Source: Akanthomyces muscarius (lineage: Eukaryota > Ascomycota > Sordariomycetes > Hypocreales > Cordycipitaceae). From it: a DNA stretch of 64,000 nucleotides. Positions 21,131 to 32,501 of this stretch are shown here, piece after piece. The notes beneath the pieces are model-generated. The model was given only the letters and a program-made list of their open reading frames with translations. It did not search any database and was not told the origin of the DNA. Location of the stretch: NCBI RefSeq assembly GCF_028009165.1, contig NC_079242.1:2604001-2668000 (forward strand), written 5' to 3'. Within the stretch, counting starts at the first letter, position 1, and the number at the start of each line of letters is the position of its first letter. The position numbers and the translations under genes are program-made.

Positions 21131-22938
21131 GATTTTAATTTTTGAAGGGATTGGAGCCGGTCTGTATTACAGTACCCATGCACAAGTCAAGATTGAGGTG
21201 TTCATTTATACAATTGCCAAGCTGGATGCCGAAACTGGACGGTACTGATTGGTCGTATTACATAATTTTTGCTTCTTGTTCAAGGCGCGAATTTGCTCTT
21301 TTCCCTCTCAGCGCCTTGGTTTCGCAACCAGTCAATCATGCAGTGACAAAGCCTCTCCGTCTGAGCTGGCTCCCTCTGTGCTAGCGAGAGGTCGACTGTA
21401 GCAATTATTGAAGGAATCCCGCGCTATCCATTAGCAGGTCAGAAACATAAATATTGTCAAACAAGCGTCGGGTATTGTGTTGGCAGTTGAACAAGGACAC
21501 AAGATAATCCGGTTTACAATGTGTTATCACTGTTCTCCGTGTCAATGTCAGTCGTGCTCCTGTGGGGGACTTTCGCTCGCCAGCATACAGCATATGCAAG
21601 CAGACTTGATAGTGTAAGTCAAGACACAGGACTGGACGACGAATCATGAGAAGCCGATAATACCTGCATTAGTTATCGTTAGTGAGCTATTTGTTAGTCG
21701 CTGTCCATGCAGATTCTAGCGGGCCATTGATTGGTGGCGTAATGCCACTAATTAGGAGCGGCCGTCCTCAACGATGCCGAGTTACTGGTTGTTGAGGGAA
21801 CGGTACATTCTGATTAATAGGAAACGCACTCCATAATACCAAAGTACAAGCTATAACATATGTTCCTTCACCTTGCATAATTTTGTACGGGGGATTCCAT
21901 GGGCAGACCCCCGAAGAAAATACCGACCAAAGAAATTTCGTAACACCGAGTCCTACGTTCTACGACAGGACATTAGGCCTGGGCGCCTCATTTCTTCCCA
22001 CACCTACGGCACATTTCCTGTGCAGTCCATTGAATAGCAACATTGAAACCTTGTAACTAGAAAGCATCGAGTCATTTTATAAAGACAGTCTCGAACTTGA
22101 TTCCTATCGTTATGGCGTCTTGCGCCTGGCGAAGAGAGCTCGCGGTGATGGTTTAGGGGCAAGATTTGGTTGATTTTCATCTATGAAACGGCCCTCCACC
22201 ACTGAAACTCTGGGTCAGTGTAGGCGAAAGACAAGAACCAGCCACCAGCGCCTCTAGCCCGCCTGTGTTGAGGCCGTGTCGCTGAGCAAGTAAGTCATTG
22301 ATGAAAGAAGCAAAAACTGCAGGATGAATGGCGAAAGAATATGTGGACAAGTTATGCATAGATGATGCGTAAATAATGCACAAGTATATAACACGCGATT
22401 GGCCAGCTAGGCTGAGGCAATCTTGGTTCCGCTTTGGCGACATCGGAATGAGCCGCCGCCGTCTAATTCATGAAACGAGATCATCTGGATAAATGCTCCG
22501 TTTGAGGACAGCTCCGCTTTTGTGATGAGCATTCATGGCCATTCCACAGAGAGTCTGTCCGGTTGATGCGTGGCATGTCTAAGCAAGAGTCGGACAAAGT
22601 TGTCCACAACTGTACGCATGGCGAACAAGCTACTTGTTGCTTTCCTACGCTCCTTATTGGCCATGAGCCCTGAAGCTGTACTTGTAACAAAGTAACTGCG
22701 CCCGCAATCTACACAAAATCCACTCTATGCCCTGCCTCCCGCATTCTGGCTGGGGTAAAATGCACAGCAACTCGTCGCTGGTCAGCCTGCATTTCGTGGG
22801 ACAAGCTCCTTCTGCTCTTTCGACTCAGCTATAATTGGGCGCTTTTCTTTCTTCAAGCTTCGCGCAGCTGACGTTCAGCAGTTCCGGTAGCTCGCGCGAA
22901 CTGAATCACTACACTCTCAATCGAGAAAAAGCCCAAGC
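21131..22938. other. 1.8-kb divergent intergenic region
   Basis: Lies between the acyltransferase (leftward) and the first CYP65 gene (rightward). Open frames here are short and show no family signal. CT-rich DNA at about 22795-22860 fits a fungal promoter/5' leader. The decamer AGTTCCGGTA occurs at about 22882. Confidence 0.5.
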
Positions 22939-24514
22939 ATGGCCGCCGATCTCATTAACATAGTCAAGGTGCTAGTGTCCATTTACCTAGTATCATCTGT
23001 TGGCCGGATCCTGTATAGCCTCTATCTCCATCCACTCAGCAAATTCCCTGGTCCCAAGATATGGATCGCTTTCCCGCTTCTGCGGCAGATTGCCCACATC
23101 CGTGGCCTTCTCGATGCGCGCCTGTGTGATTTCCATCGCGCCTATGGTCCAGTGGTCCGCTTTGGACCAGGCGAAGTTTCATTCATTACGGAAGATGCCT
23201 GGCGCGACATCTACGATCACAAGCCCAACCAGTTGCAGCGATTCATCCTCCCGACCGCGCGGCGACCGGACATTTTTGACTCTAATGAGGCTGATCACGA
23301 TCGCTACCGCAAGGCCATGTCTCATTCATTTTCGCCTAGGGGTCTCATGCAGCAGGAGCCCGTCGTCAAGGGCTACATTGACATGCTAATGGGCCGACTC
23401 CACGAGCAAGCCGCGCGCGGGGCCAGCGTTGACATGACCATGTGGTACACCTTGACGCTCTTCGACGTGATTGGCGACCTTGCGTTTGGCCAGTCGTTTG
23501 GCGGCCTGCGCGACCAGGTCATCCACAGCACCATTTCCTTCACTTTTGAGGCATTCAAGCTGCTAACCTACCTCGAGGCTGGCGCGAGCTTTCCCCTTCT
23601 GTTCAAGCTCCTACAGCTATGGACGCCCAAGCGGCTGATTGAGGCGCGTGATCGCAAAGAGGCCCATGCCGAGGAGACGGTGCGCCGCAGGATGGCCGAC
23701 AAATCGCTCCACGGTCGCGGCGACTTCCTCGACTCCATGATGCGGTATGAAGGCACGCCGCAGGGCCTCAACGAAAAAGAGCTCATTGCCAACGCAAGCA
23801 CTCTCATTGTAGCTGGAAGCGAAACAACGTCCACAATCCTGAGCGGCCTGACCTTTTATCTTCTGCGCAACCCCGACGCGTACAAGAAAGTGGCCGACGA
23901 GGTGCGCTCAGCTTACGCCGCCGAAGCCGAAATTGTCATGAGCACCACAGCCCAACGCCTACCGTACATGTCAGCCTGTTTCCAGGAGGCGTTCAGACTA
24001 TATCCGCCTGTGCCCAGCGGGTTGCAGCGAGTTGCGCCCCCGGACGGAAAGACGATAGTCGCGGGCCATGAGATTCCTCCAAATGTAAGAAGTCCCTGAA
24101 CTGCGCCAGAAAGAAGCAGCCCAATGGCTTGACAATAACTGCATTTTAACACTGGTTCTCTAGACGAAAGTATTTGTCCATCCTTTGGCAGCCTATACGG
24201 ACCCGAGCAACTGGCACAAACCAGACTCATTTTCACCTGAAAGATGGCTCCCAGACGCCAAGTCGGACCCGTCGTCACCCTTCTACAAGGACTGCCGCAA
24301 TGTCTGCCAGCCCTTCTCCGTCGGGCCCCGGTCATGCCCCGGCCGCAATATGGCAGAGCAAGAATACCGTTTGACCATGGCCCGCATTCTCTGGAACTTT
24401 GATCTGCAGCTTTGCTTGGAGAGCAAAGACTGGACCCAGCAAAGGACACATTACCTCTGGGAGAAAAGGCCGTTGATGTGTAGACTGAGGAGTCGATCCG
24501 CAGAGGCGCAGTAA
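22939..24514 (+). CDS. Cytochrome P450, CYP65 type (TRI11 class)
   Basis: Exons 22939-24084 and 24164-24514 (498 residues), intron 79 bp. N-terminal membrane anchor, hinge LHPLSKFPGPK, I-helix AGSETTS, ExxR as EAFR, PERW motif SPERW, and heme loop FSVGPRSCPGRN. CYP65 hallmark block MWYTLTLFDVIGDLAFGQSF. TRI11 (CYP65A1) hydroxylates C-15 in Fusarium and C-4 in Trichoderma, so this enzyme probably hydroxylates the trichothecene ring, but the position cannot be read from sequence. It is followed in the same direction by a second CYP65 gene. Either one could be the TRI11 counterpart. Confidence 0.9.
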
Positions 24515-25256
24515 CGGAATCCTGGAGTAGATATCATTTGACTTATGAGGGAGTGTTATATTTCGAGATATTGGCCAATAAGTACAACGATCCCCTTCCC
24601 TGCTTCGGACCACCCAGATTAGGAGCACAATGTGGCGAACCTCATAAATCGTAGACTAGGTGGTCCATTTTGAGCAAATGAGACTAATAGATAAAAAGAG
24701 TGTGAGTCGTGGGAAATACTCCCACATTGCTCCAGACCTTGCATACTACAAGTGCAGTATAACGTGAATTGTGCAAGATTGTGCTAGCTACGCTATTCGC
24801 GGCTTCTCGGTGTACCAGGCATTAAGTAGGGCACATGTACAGCACTCGAAGTCAATTCCAAAACATTAGTACACCTGAGAGACATTGATTGGCCTCTGAT
24901 GGTGGGGTGTCGGTATGCATGCAGGCTGAGTTGGAGAAGGTCGCCGCTGTAGCTTCGTCGTACAGCGTCCACCGGTGTCAGCCACCGCGCAGCCTGGCTC
25001 TGTTTTCTAGCAGGGTCGGCTGGCTGATTCCCAGGGTTTGAATTAGTCGTCGGCAACAGCATTTTCCAAATTGCCCCGCAATGAACCGAGATTGTATTCC
25101 TCCCAGCAAGAAAAAATGGCGAGCGCGGGGGGGGAGCACTTAAAAGTTCCGGTACCCCGGTACCATGTCTCGCCCTTACACACTTGAGCAGATGAGATAA
25201 ATTTCTTCTATAATCACTCGTACAATCTCTTGTGGCCTTTATTATATTAAGTTATC
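24515..25256. promoter_or_regulatory. Spacer between the two P450 genes
   Basis: 742 bp; no gene. A G-run near 25130 is followed by the tandem octamer CCGGTACC twice at about 25152-25167, overlapping a second copy of AGTTCCGGTA (compare about 22882). About 90 bp of TATA-less leader then precedes the ATG at 25257. Confidence 0.5.
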
Positions 25257-27076
25257 ATGGCAGCATACTCCTCTCACGTCCGTGGCGCTGTAGACGCGCT
25301 ACCGCGATTGTCTGCATGGAGTGCTGTCTCGCTCATGGTCACGGTGGTACGCATCAATGCTGGCCGGCGCGAGCAATCGTAACAAACTAGACACTGACCA
25401 TCAATACTCTCAGGCTCTTGTCCATGTCGCGTATATTCTCTTATACAACACTTTCTTTCATTCCCTGCGAAAGTTTCCAGGACCATGGCTACATTCATTT
25501 ACCAGCATCCCCCACACTCGCCTCACACTCTCTGGATCATCGCACAGAAAACATCTTGCGCTTCACCTCAAATATGGACCGGTAGTCCGAATAGCGCCCA
25601 ACATTCTTTCATTCAATCATCCCGATGCTCTGAAGGACCTCCGAGGGCATCGTAAGGCGGGCGAGCCGGAGCATAGCAAAGACCCCGTCTCGATCCGCTT
25701 CAACCCTGATAACATAGTAGGAAGCAATCGAGAGCATCACACCCGCTTTCGTCGAGCCCTGGCTCATGGATTCTCGTCGCAAGCCATGCTGGAGCAAGAA
25801 CCTACCTTCAGATTATATGTCGACCAACTGTTCGCACGACTCCAAGAAAATTGTTCTAATGGCGCAGTAGCCGTGGACCTTGCCAAGTGGTATACATTCA
25901 CGGCTTTCGACATGATTGGGGATCTAGCATTCGGGGAATCCTTTGGTTGCCTAGAGAGTTCTACCTATCATCCATGGGTAGCTCTCGCTTTTGAGAGCCT
26001 GAAGAGCCTTGCCTTTCTGATTGAAATCGGTCGGTATCCGAATATGGATGTCCTTCTGAAGCGGCTGCTGCCTGGGGGACTTTTATCGAAGTTCGCTAAG
26101 AACAAAGAGCTCTCAACTGCGAAAGTTCAGAAACGGCTCGACTCTGGAAGCAATCGACCAGATTTTATTGGCAAGATTACTGAGGGATCGCGTTCCAAGC
26201 GTACCGTGAGTGCTTACTTTCATGATGGGTCGCTCTGTTATCTGACGGCGCTCCATAGGAAATGACATTTGAGGAGCTTGCATCCAACGCGTCGGTCTTG
26301 ATCGTCGCTGGTTCGGAAACATCAGCGACTCTGCTCTCCGCCGCCATTTTTTTCCTCACCAGGAGTCCGAAAGCATTGGCCCTACTGACCGACGAAGTCC
26401 GGCATGCCTTCAGTAGAAAGGATGACATCGGACTCATCAATACTCAAGGCCTTTCGTACATGCAAGCTGTTCTTGAAGAGGCCTTGCGAATGTACCCTCC
26501 CGTAGCCGGCGGGGGATCGGCGCGCCTGGTAGCCAAGGGAGGTGTCCAGATCGCCGACTACTTTATTCCGGAAAATGTATGTTTTACGTCCCGTTTTCCC
26601 AGCCAAATCAAGAGGGCGCAACCAAAGAGACACGCGCATACTAATCTTGTTGTTTTGGAGGATAGGCACTGGTCGAGAATGATATGTGGGCGCTGCACCA
26701 TAACCCGAAGTACTTTACCCGGCCAGATGATTTCGTACCGGAGCGATGGCTGGGTGACAAAGCTTTCAAAGATGATAGACTTGATTCTGTCAAGCCATTT
26801 TCTATAGGCCCCCGCAACTGCATTGGCATGAAGTATGTCTCTCCCAAACTGTGCAAATGTTTCGCATATCATGAGCGCAGCACACGGCTAACAACAGGAA
26901 GTTTGGCATATTCGGAAATGCGAATGATTTTGGCTAGAACTATCTGGGAGTTTGACATTCGTCTCGCTGAGAGCAGCCAGAACTGGTACGACCAGAGTAG
27001 GGTGTATCTTGCATGGCAAAGACCACCACTGAACGTCTACCTGACACCAAGGAGAGACGTCACAGCATCAGTTTAA
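25257..27076 (+). CDS. Cytochrome P450, CYP65 type (second TRI11-class gene)
   Basis: Five exons: 25257-25346, 25414-26205, 26259-26576, 26666-26832 and 26902-27076 (513 residues); every junction keeps the frame. The start at 25257 supplies the missing N-terminal membrane anchor (AVSLMVTV plus HVAYILLYN). Hinge HSLRKFPGPW, I-helix AGSETSA, ExxR EALR, PERW, and heme loop FSIGPRNCIGMN followed by LAYSEMR, the typical CYP65/TRI11 arrangement. CYP65 block KWYTFTAFDMIGDLAFGESF. Substrate by context: a trichothecene intermediate. It has a denser intron set than its neighbour, so the pair is not a recent simple duplication. The predicted last acceptor (GGAAG|TTTGG) is non-consensus, but the alternative CAG four bases upstream would lead to a stop. 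Confidence 0.9.
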
Positions 27077-27194
27077 TAGTACCGAATCGAAGAAGAGAAA
27101 CTGCAAGACACCAAGGTATGTTGTTGCTACTACTGATAACAGCGTGTAGGTCGTTTCGAAGGATACGAAACGCCGTGGGTCGCTTGAAACGAAT

Positions 27195-27227
27195 ATTTCC
27201 GGGGGGCCAGACATGGCCCCCGGAAAT
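27195..27227. repeat. GC-rich hairpin downstream of second P450
   Basis: ATTTCCGGGGGGCC (27195-27208) pairs with GGCCCCCGGAAAT (27215-27227) across a 6-nt loop with one bulged G. It lies 118 bp past the P450 stop. Nearby CGTTTCG/CGAAACG inverted repeats (about 27151 and 27164) add structure. It could be a 3' UTR element or the scar of a small mobile element. Confidence 0.7.
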
Positions 27228-27523
27228 GTCAATATATAGAAGTATTTTTTCTTGAATGAAGAGAGGGACGAAACACGTTTTCGATGACCAGGCCGCTGCG
27301 GGGCTTCAGGCGTTGCGCGTTGTACACCGAAGAGAACACGTTCCCGGAATGCGTGAGCATGAGATTGCCAGAGAAATCCCGGAGGTCTTTTTATATTGAA
27401 TATGCCGCTGCATTGGTCCACCATAATTACTTTCATTTATAGCTTTGGCGCGTCTTCTCGTAGACATTTTGCACACCAGAATTTCTTCAAGGATCCTTGC
27501 TATCAGTATACGTATCGGGTCAC

Positions 27524-28006
27524 ATGTCGATCCAGTCGACAGCGCCGGCATCTCCCAGGGTCTCAAATAAGAAGGTTAATTTGGCTATAAGTACCGTCAC
27601 CGCTGCCTCTCCCAGTGCTCAAAGAATTGAGTACCTGCGCCCTCGAGCAAAGCTACCACTGACCAGGGGGCCGGCTTTGCATCTGGTCAGCATCGGAAGG
27701 AGCCCTCTGCGCAGCCGGTAGCCACCGATGTCTACGACCTTCTATCAGAGCTCCGGTACGCAGCAATTCCCCTCCAGTCTCGAGAGGATGCTTGAGCGGA
27801 GTCACAGCAAGGTGGGCGCCAAAGGGCGCCCGAAAAAAAGGGTCAACCGCGTCGCATACAACATTGCAAAGCTAGAAGTTGAGGTCATCGATATGAGGCG
27901 TGAAAGGGATAAGCTGCGGGATCAGCTGGCGAGAAAGAAAGCCGAGGCGGCCACTTTGAGAGAAATGCTGAAATTGCCAAATTCTGGCAGAATAAATGCA
28001 ACTTAA
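27524..28006 (+). CDS. Small basic coiled-coil protein, possible bZIP-like regulator fragment
   Basis: The supported part is 27728-28006 (92 residues, ATG preceded by an in-frame stop). A basic patch KGRPKKR, resembling an AT-hook or the lead-in of fungal bZIP basic regions, is followed by about 45 residues with heptad spacing of hydrophobics (AKLEVEVIDMRRERDKLRDQ and on), a good coiled coil. The canonical bZIP N-x7-R core is not seen. A Ser/Pro-rich frame (27524-27721) ends seven bases upstream in another frame and might be an upstream exon or an unrelated leader. Candidate small regulator. Function unknown. Confidence 0.4.
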
Positions 28007-30082
28007 TTTAATTCCTTCTTCTTGGCTTCTTTTGACAGAGGGGATATCTTCGCAATGATTTATGATTTTACTATCAAAACTTCTTCATGTTTCTTTTCTT
28101 TTCTTAGTCTGTAATAAACTGCATTGATCGGCAAATGCCGATGACGACTAGGGTTCGTGAAGGTTTGAAGACATGGACCCCTGCCGTGCTAGTTGTACTA
28201 CAGTAGCAAGCAATTCACTTTCTGTATTTCTTAAATTTGCGACCGAAGAAATAAACAACATCCCCTCGAAAGCTGCAAACTGCGGCCATTGGGCTGGTAG
28301 TGACAGGTTCTCCGACGGGATCTTCAGCGACCTGCGACAGGCTGGTATTGCCTGGGGGGACGATTCCTTGGCCTTTTTGATAAATCTTTGATCAGCAATG
28401 GGCTCGGCATCGGAGCGACATGCATAGTTGCTCTCGATTTCTAAAGTTGACTCATCCTCTGGGCAGCTCACGTACGGCGCTGACTACATGATAAAATCCT
28501 GCCATGCGGTGGACAAGACCGGCCACCAATACTCGTTCAGCTGGCTATCCACGTTGACAGGTAAGTTCAGCATGCACTTTCTTTTGGTGTCGCGTGTAGA
28601 GGGTCTCAAGCGGGCCATTTTGTCCGTAGACTTTAGTAACGGCAGTCATTGGCTAGAATTCTCAGACTTCTTGCGTAGAGATGCACCATTTCCGCATCTG
28701 CCAGCCTAGTAATATGCGTGCAACTTTGTGCTGGATTCTCCGCTACCGTACATTTTCAAACCTGCGAGCTGGTGCTTGGCCTGTTCAACCTTGCGGGGTA
28801 TCTTCGTCCCGGGATTCGGGACCACAGTGTTTTTCAGCTGGCCATCTTCCGAGACAGTTTGTCCTAACCTTGCATAATAACTAAAGAGTAAGAAGCTCAG
28901 CCAGCCACTTGTGCGGCTCAGGGATTCGGAGCCGCATCGCTCGTGTTGCACTGAGTAGATCGTCGAGCCCATACTGTTGTATCGAGACAAATCTGCAGCA
29001 TTCCGAGCTGTCGTGCATCGATCGTGTTGTTTGTCTGCCCACTCGTCGATCGTGGTACGCAAATCACGCCACAAGCTGCCCCGTCTAATCTATTCTGTGG
29101 AAACATGAGCATTACCAGTACCCAGGATTCGGGGTCCCGTCGGGGCCAAATGTCAGCCCCAAGTCGAGCTGACCAATGCCATCTCGTAGAAACAAGATTG
29201 GGCTGCTTAATCGCAGATGTTTTGATGCAGCCGGGCGGAAGCGAGCTCCCCGCACAGTCTCCCCTGCCCTTATACAATCGCGGTCACTCCCGCGAGACAG
29301 TCGCGAACTGCACCTTTCAGCACATCGATAGCGCCATATGTTGCAGTATCGACCGCAGCAGATGCAGCTTTGAGCATTGCATATTTCTAAGCCATCCAGA
29401 TACTAAGTGCTCTGCACCGAGGAATCGCGTTATGTTTTCTACTCCACCAACTTTGCATAAGAACCACCGCGCTTACTGGTGTACATTATCGATGACGATG
29501 CATTTTGTGCTTCAAGATGTACAGAGACGGTGAAGCAGGTCGCGCTGGCGTTACGCCAAAACACGTATACTCAGTAATCTTTGCTTTCAGCAACATATCG
29601 CACACCTGCAGGTCGAGGATCCTCATTCGACTTGTTCTACCTGTACAGTCTGCGCTGCGTAGGCAACGTGACTCGAGATGCGTATCAAGTGATCTTCGTT
29701 CGGAAAGCTATGCAGCAACATGCAGTGCAAGCTCGAGCCCCTTGTTCGAAGCTGCCTTATGTGCTCGGTCTGCACAGCACAGACAGAGATAATTCGGGAA
29801 GGCAATCAAATACTGGGCAGCTGCCAACACCCCCTTCCTCTACTCTACTCGCTTGTGGATGGTCGTCATATGATCAGACATATTTATTGATTCGATTTGT
29901 ATGGTCGACTTGAGCAAAGCGGCTCAGACTCGAGGTCTGTTGGTGCCACACACCTAAGCAAATTATTGATCTCTCAGTAACACCAATCACTCCTTTATTG
30001 CACATTACTGAGGCACGCCCTGGGACACTTTTGGTTTCGTTGATTGGATTTTGCTTTGTTCCCAAGGGGGCATCTCTCCATT
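28007..30082. other. 2-kb gene-poor stretch inside the cluster
   Basis: Many short frames on both strands, none with a recognisable family, good splice logic or codon pattern. It may be the eroded remains of one or more former cluster genes, or long regulatory DNA. I can support no gene here. Confidence 0.5.
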
Positions 30083-32270
30083 ATGGTCTGGCCGGATCAA
30101 TCACGGCAGTCCTTCCATGGCATGACAACAGAAGGCTATGCTGCTCGGTTTATCAAAGCCATGCAGTCGCTGCTTGATGAGAGGGATGCCTCCAAAATTG
30201 ATACCTTGGCCCAGCGACTGAGCCCTTTCAGAATTGACCTGCAACACAAACATGTTCTGGACACTCTGACGATTGAGCCCACGCTCGTGTTCGAGGAAAA
30301 CCAACAACCGGCACAGTATGTTTCTGCTTTTGTATTTGTGAACCCTTTGGCATGCTGGCACAAACTCTGGGTTCTGCAGATTTCTGAGGTTTGTCTAGGA
30401 TTGACACTCTGGATCCAAGTTGCCTGTCGTACATGACTCCAAACAGAAGCGTCTGTTCGCGAGGCAATCAGGATGATACGACCGGACCGACACAGGAAGA
30501 GAGTATTTTCGTACCCGCGGTAGAGGCCACGACAACCCACCGTTTTTTGCCCATTCTAGGCTCCCTTGTTCACAGCGAAAGCACAACTGAAGATGAAAGC
30601 ATGGACACGACCGTGGACTGCTCGGCGACGACCCAGGTTTGACTGCCTCCCCTCGACACCTTTTCTTTCCGTTTGTGTCCATTCACTTGTCATTGGCTCA
30701 TTTGCTTCGTCCCTTCATCCTCTACCTTTTTTACTTTTATTTTCCCCGGGTTTCATCTCATCCATTGAATGATACATGTTTCAAAAGAGGAGTCTAACAC
30801 GGTCGTCAAAAGACCGACGAATGCAGCCAAGAGACCGCCCGCACTCCGGAATCCTTCTTTACCATTAGCGATGGTGCAATGCTGCGGCCTGTTTCCAGAC
30901 AAGGTAAGTCTACTGAGCTTACCACAGCAAGGTTTCCAAGCCGCACGCTGCGTCTGTTTCATGCATGCTTTACTGACACTTTTTTACAGAATCGCTTTCC
31001 GCGGGCGCATCTGGCCACCCGCTATCGCATTGGTGCCAGGATACCGTCGACGGGTATTACGCGTTTGATGAAGGTCTGCGGGTTGAAGCCGTCCCACATG
31101 CCCTCCAATATAATCAAGGGGCGGTGACGACACCCTATAGCCATCCAACTCATTCGTCTCCTCCCCCACTACACTCTGTATCCATTTCCTCTGAGCTGCA
31201 GCAGCAGGAGGAAGAGCCAGAACGATCGCAAGCCAAAGGCAGACTGACACGTCAGTCTGCAGTCATGGCGTCGTCGAGTGTGACTGCGACCTCGATTATG
31301 GCCAATGAAGCAGCCAATTTAACAAATGCACGCGTCGGCCATCCGTCTGCCATCTCCCAGCGCGCGAACTCGATGAGAGCTGCACCTTCTGCCGTCAGTT
31401 TGGACGACACGACTCGTCAGACGACGCCTGGCAGCAGTCGAGGCGCCCTGTCGAATGAGGCCGTGCAAAAGGTAGTATTCACTGCTCACACTTGCATTTC
31501 CATCCAAAGCATTCAATTCTTGGAAACGAATCTGGAGCGGTGGTGTCGGAATGGCCTGTGGCGCAACTCATCTCCGCTAAACATGACGACCAGCTTGAGC
31601 GGGTACGAAAAGCTGCAGAGGGCGTACTCTTTTGTCTGCAGGTTGGATACGCGCATGAGCGAAGATGCTATTCGCAGTCGAATGGCCATGGTGACGCTGC
31701 ATCTGGAGTACGAGAATACGTGGAAGACCAAGCCGAGCAAGCCGAATGGCGCCTCAACCAGTGTCGGCCGGGGCCACACAAGCTCCATCATCGACAGAAT
31801 CCTTGAAAGTGTTCACAAGAACTGGGCCGAGTGCGAGCCGCGGGAGAGGGCCGCGCTGCGCACCAAGTTTCACGAGTGGAAGCGCTTCGGAAAGCGCTGG
31901 TGGCAGCTGGCTAGTATCTTGGGTCCTAGCATAATGCTTCTCTCCTCGGCACGATTTGCTGGCATGATGTATGCGCGCCCTCGCCCCTCCCTTCATGCAA
32001 GACTTTTTATGAATTCTTTCCTGTGATGTGCTGCTAACGAATTCGTCCCTACGAAGTAAAAATACCACGATTACGACGGCCATGCTCAGCGCCTTGGGAC
32101 GCAGAATCGAGGCTACCGAGCCGCACATCATGTCAGCTCTACGGCTAGCGGATCCTGTCACCAAAAGTCTTTTTTGCAATAAGGGCTATGAGAATCATGA
32201 CATTAAACTACTTTTGGCACAGCTGCGCGAGACTGGTGCCCATTTGAGAGAAGCTGGGGTTGTTCACTAG
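30083..32270 (+). CDS. Unrecognised multi-exon protein of the cluster
   Basis: A five-exon model with consistent phases: 30083-30315, 30447-30636, 30813-30903, 30990-31968 and 32057-32270 (568 residues). The last intron has a textbook TGCTAAC branch site. The 30637 donor (GTTTGA) and 30812 acceptor (CAAAAG) are weak, so exons 1-2 and 3-5 could be two genes; the CT-rich DNA at 30650-30770 would then be the second promoter. The N-terminal half is Ser/Thr-rich and low complexity. The C-terminal 250 residues are helical, with a Trp-rich core (FLETNLERWCRNGLW, HEWKRFGKRWWQLA). No signal peptide, membrane segment or zinc finger is seen. A regulatory role would fit, but I do not recognise the family. 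Confidence 0.5.
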
Positions 32271-32501
32271 CGGCCAGGCTAGGATGCAGAACGAGAAGAA
32301 TAGTCAGTCCTTGAAATTCCAAGATAGTGCTCTGTCGAAAGCAACGAGTAGCGTTTTTTTTTTAATTAAACTTCAATTTTTTTTTGGTCTGTACATGGTT
32401 AGATTTGTCGTCAAGCACAAGTGTCCGTTCACACAACTTGCCAGAAGATGATTCCTTAACAGCGATTGACTGGAACAAAAGTCATCGCCAGAAGTTTTCT
32501 C

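Noticed and set aside
22939..27076. Naming one P450 TRI11
   Set aside because: Both genes are CYP65-like and I cannot tell which, if either, is the orthologue.
29024..29533. Cys-rich frame as a possible TRI6 zinc finger
   Set aside because: Cys and His spacing does not fit C2H2 fingers, and the frame lacks promoter or splice support.
27079..30082. RIP-degraded transposon
   Set aside because: No strong AT bias, TpA excess or transposase-like sequence is visible.
30769..31127. Alternative spliced frame MIHVSKEES... to IIKGR
   Set aside because: It uses the same 30904-30989 intron but stops at once, whereas the phase-1 reading joins a 300-codon open frame.
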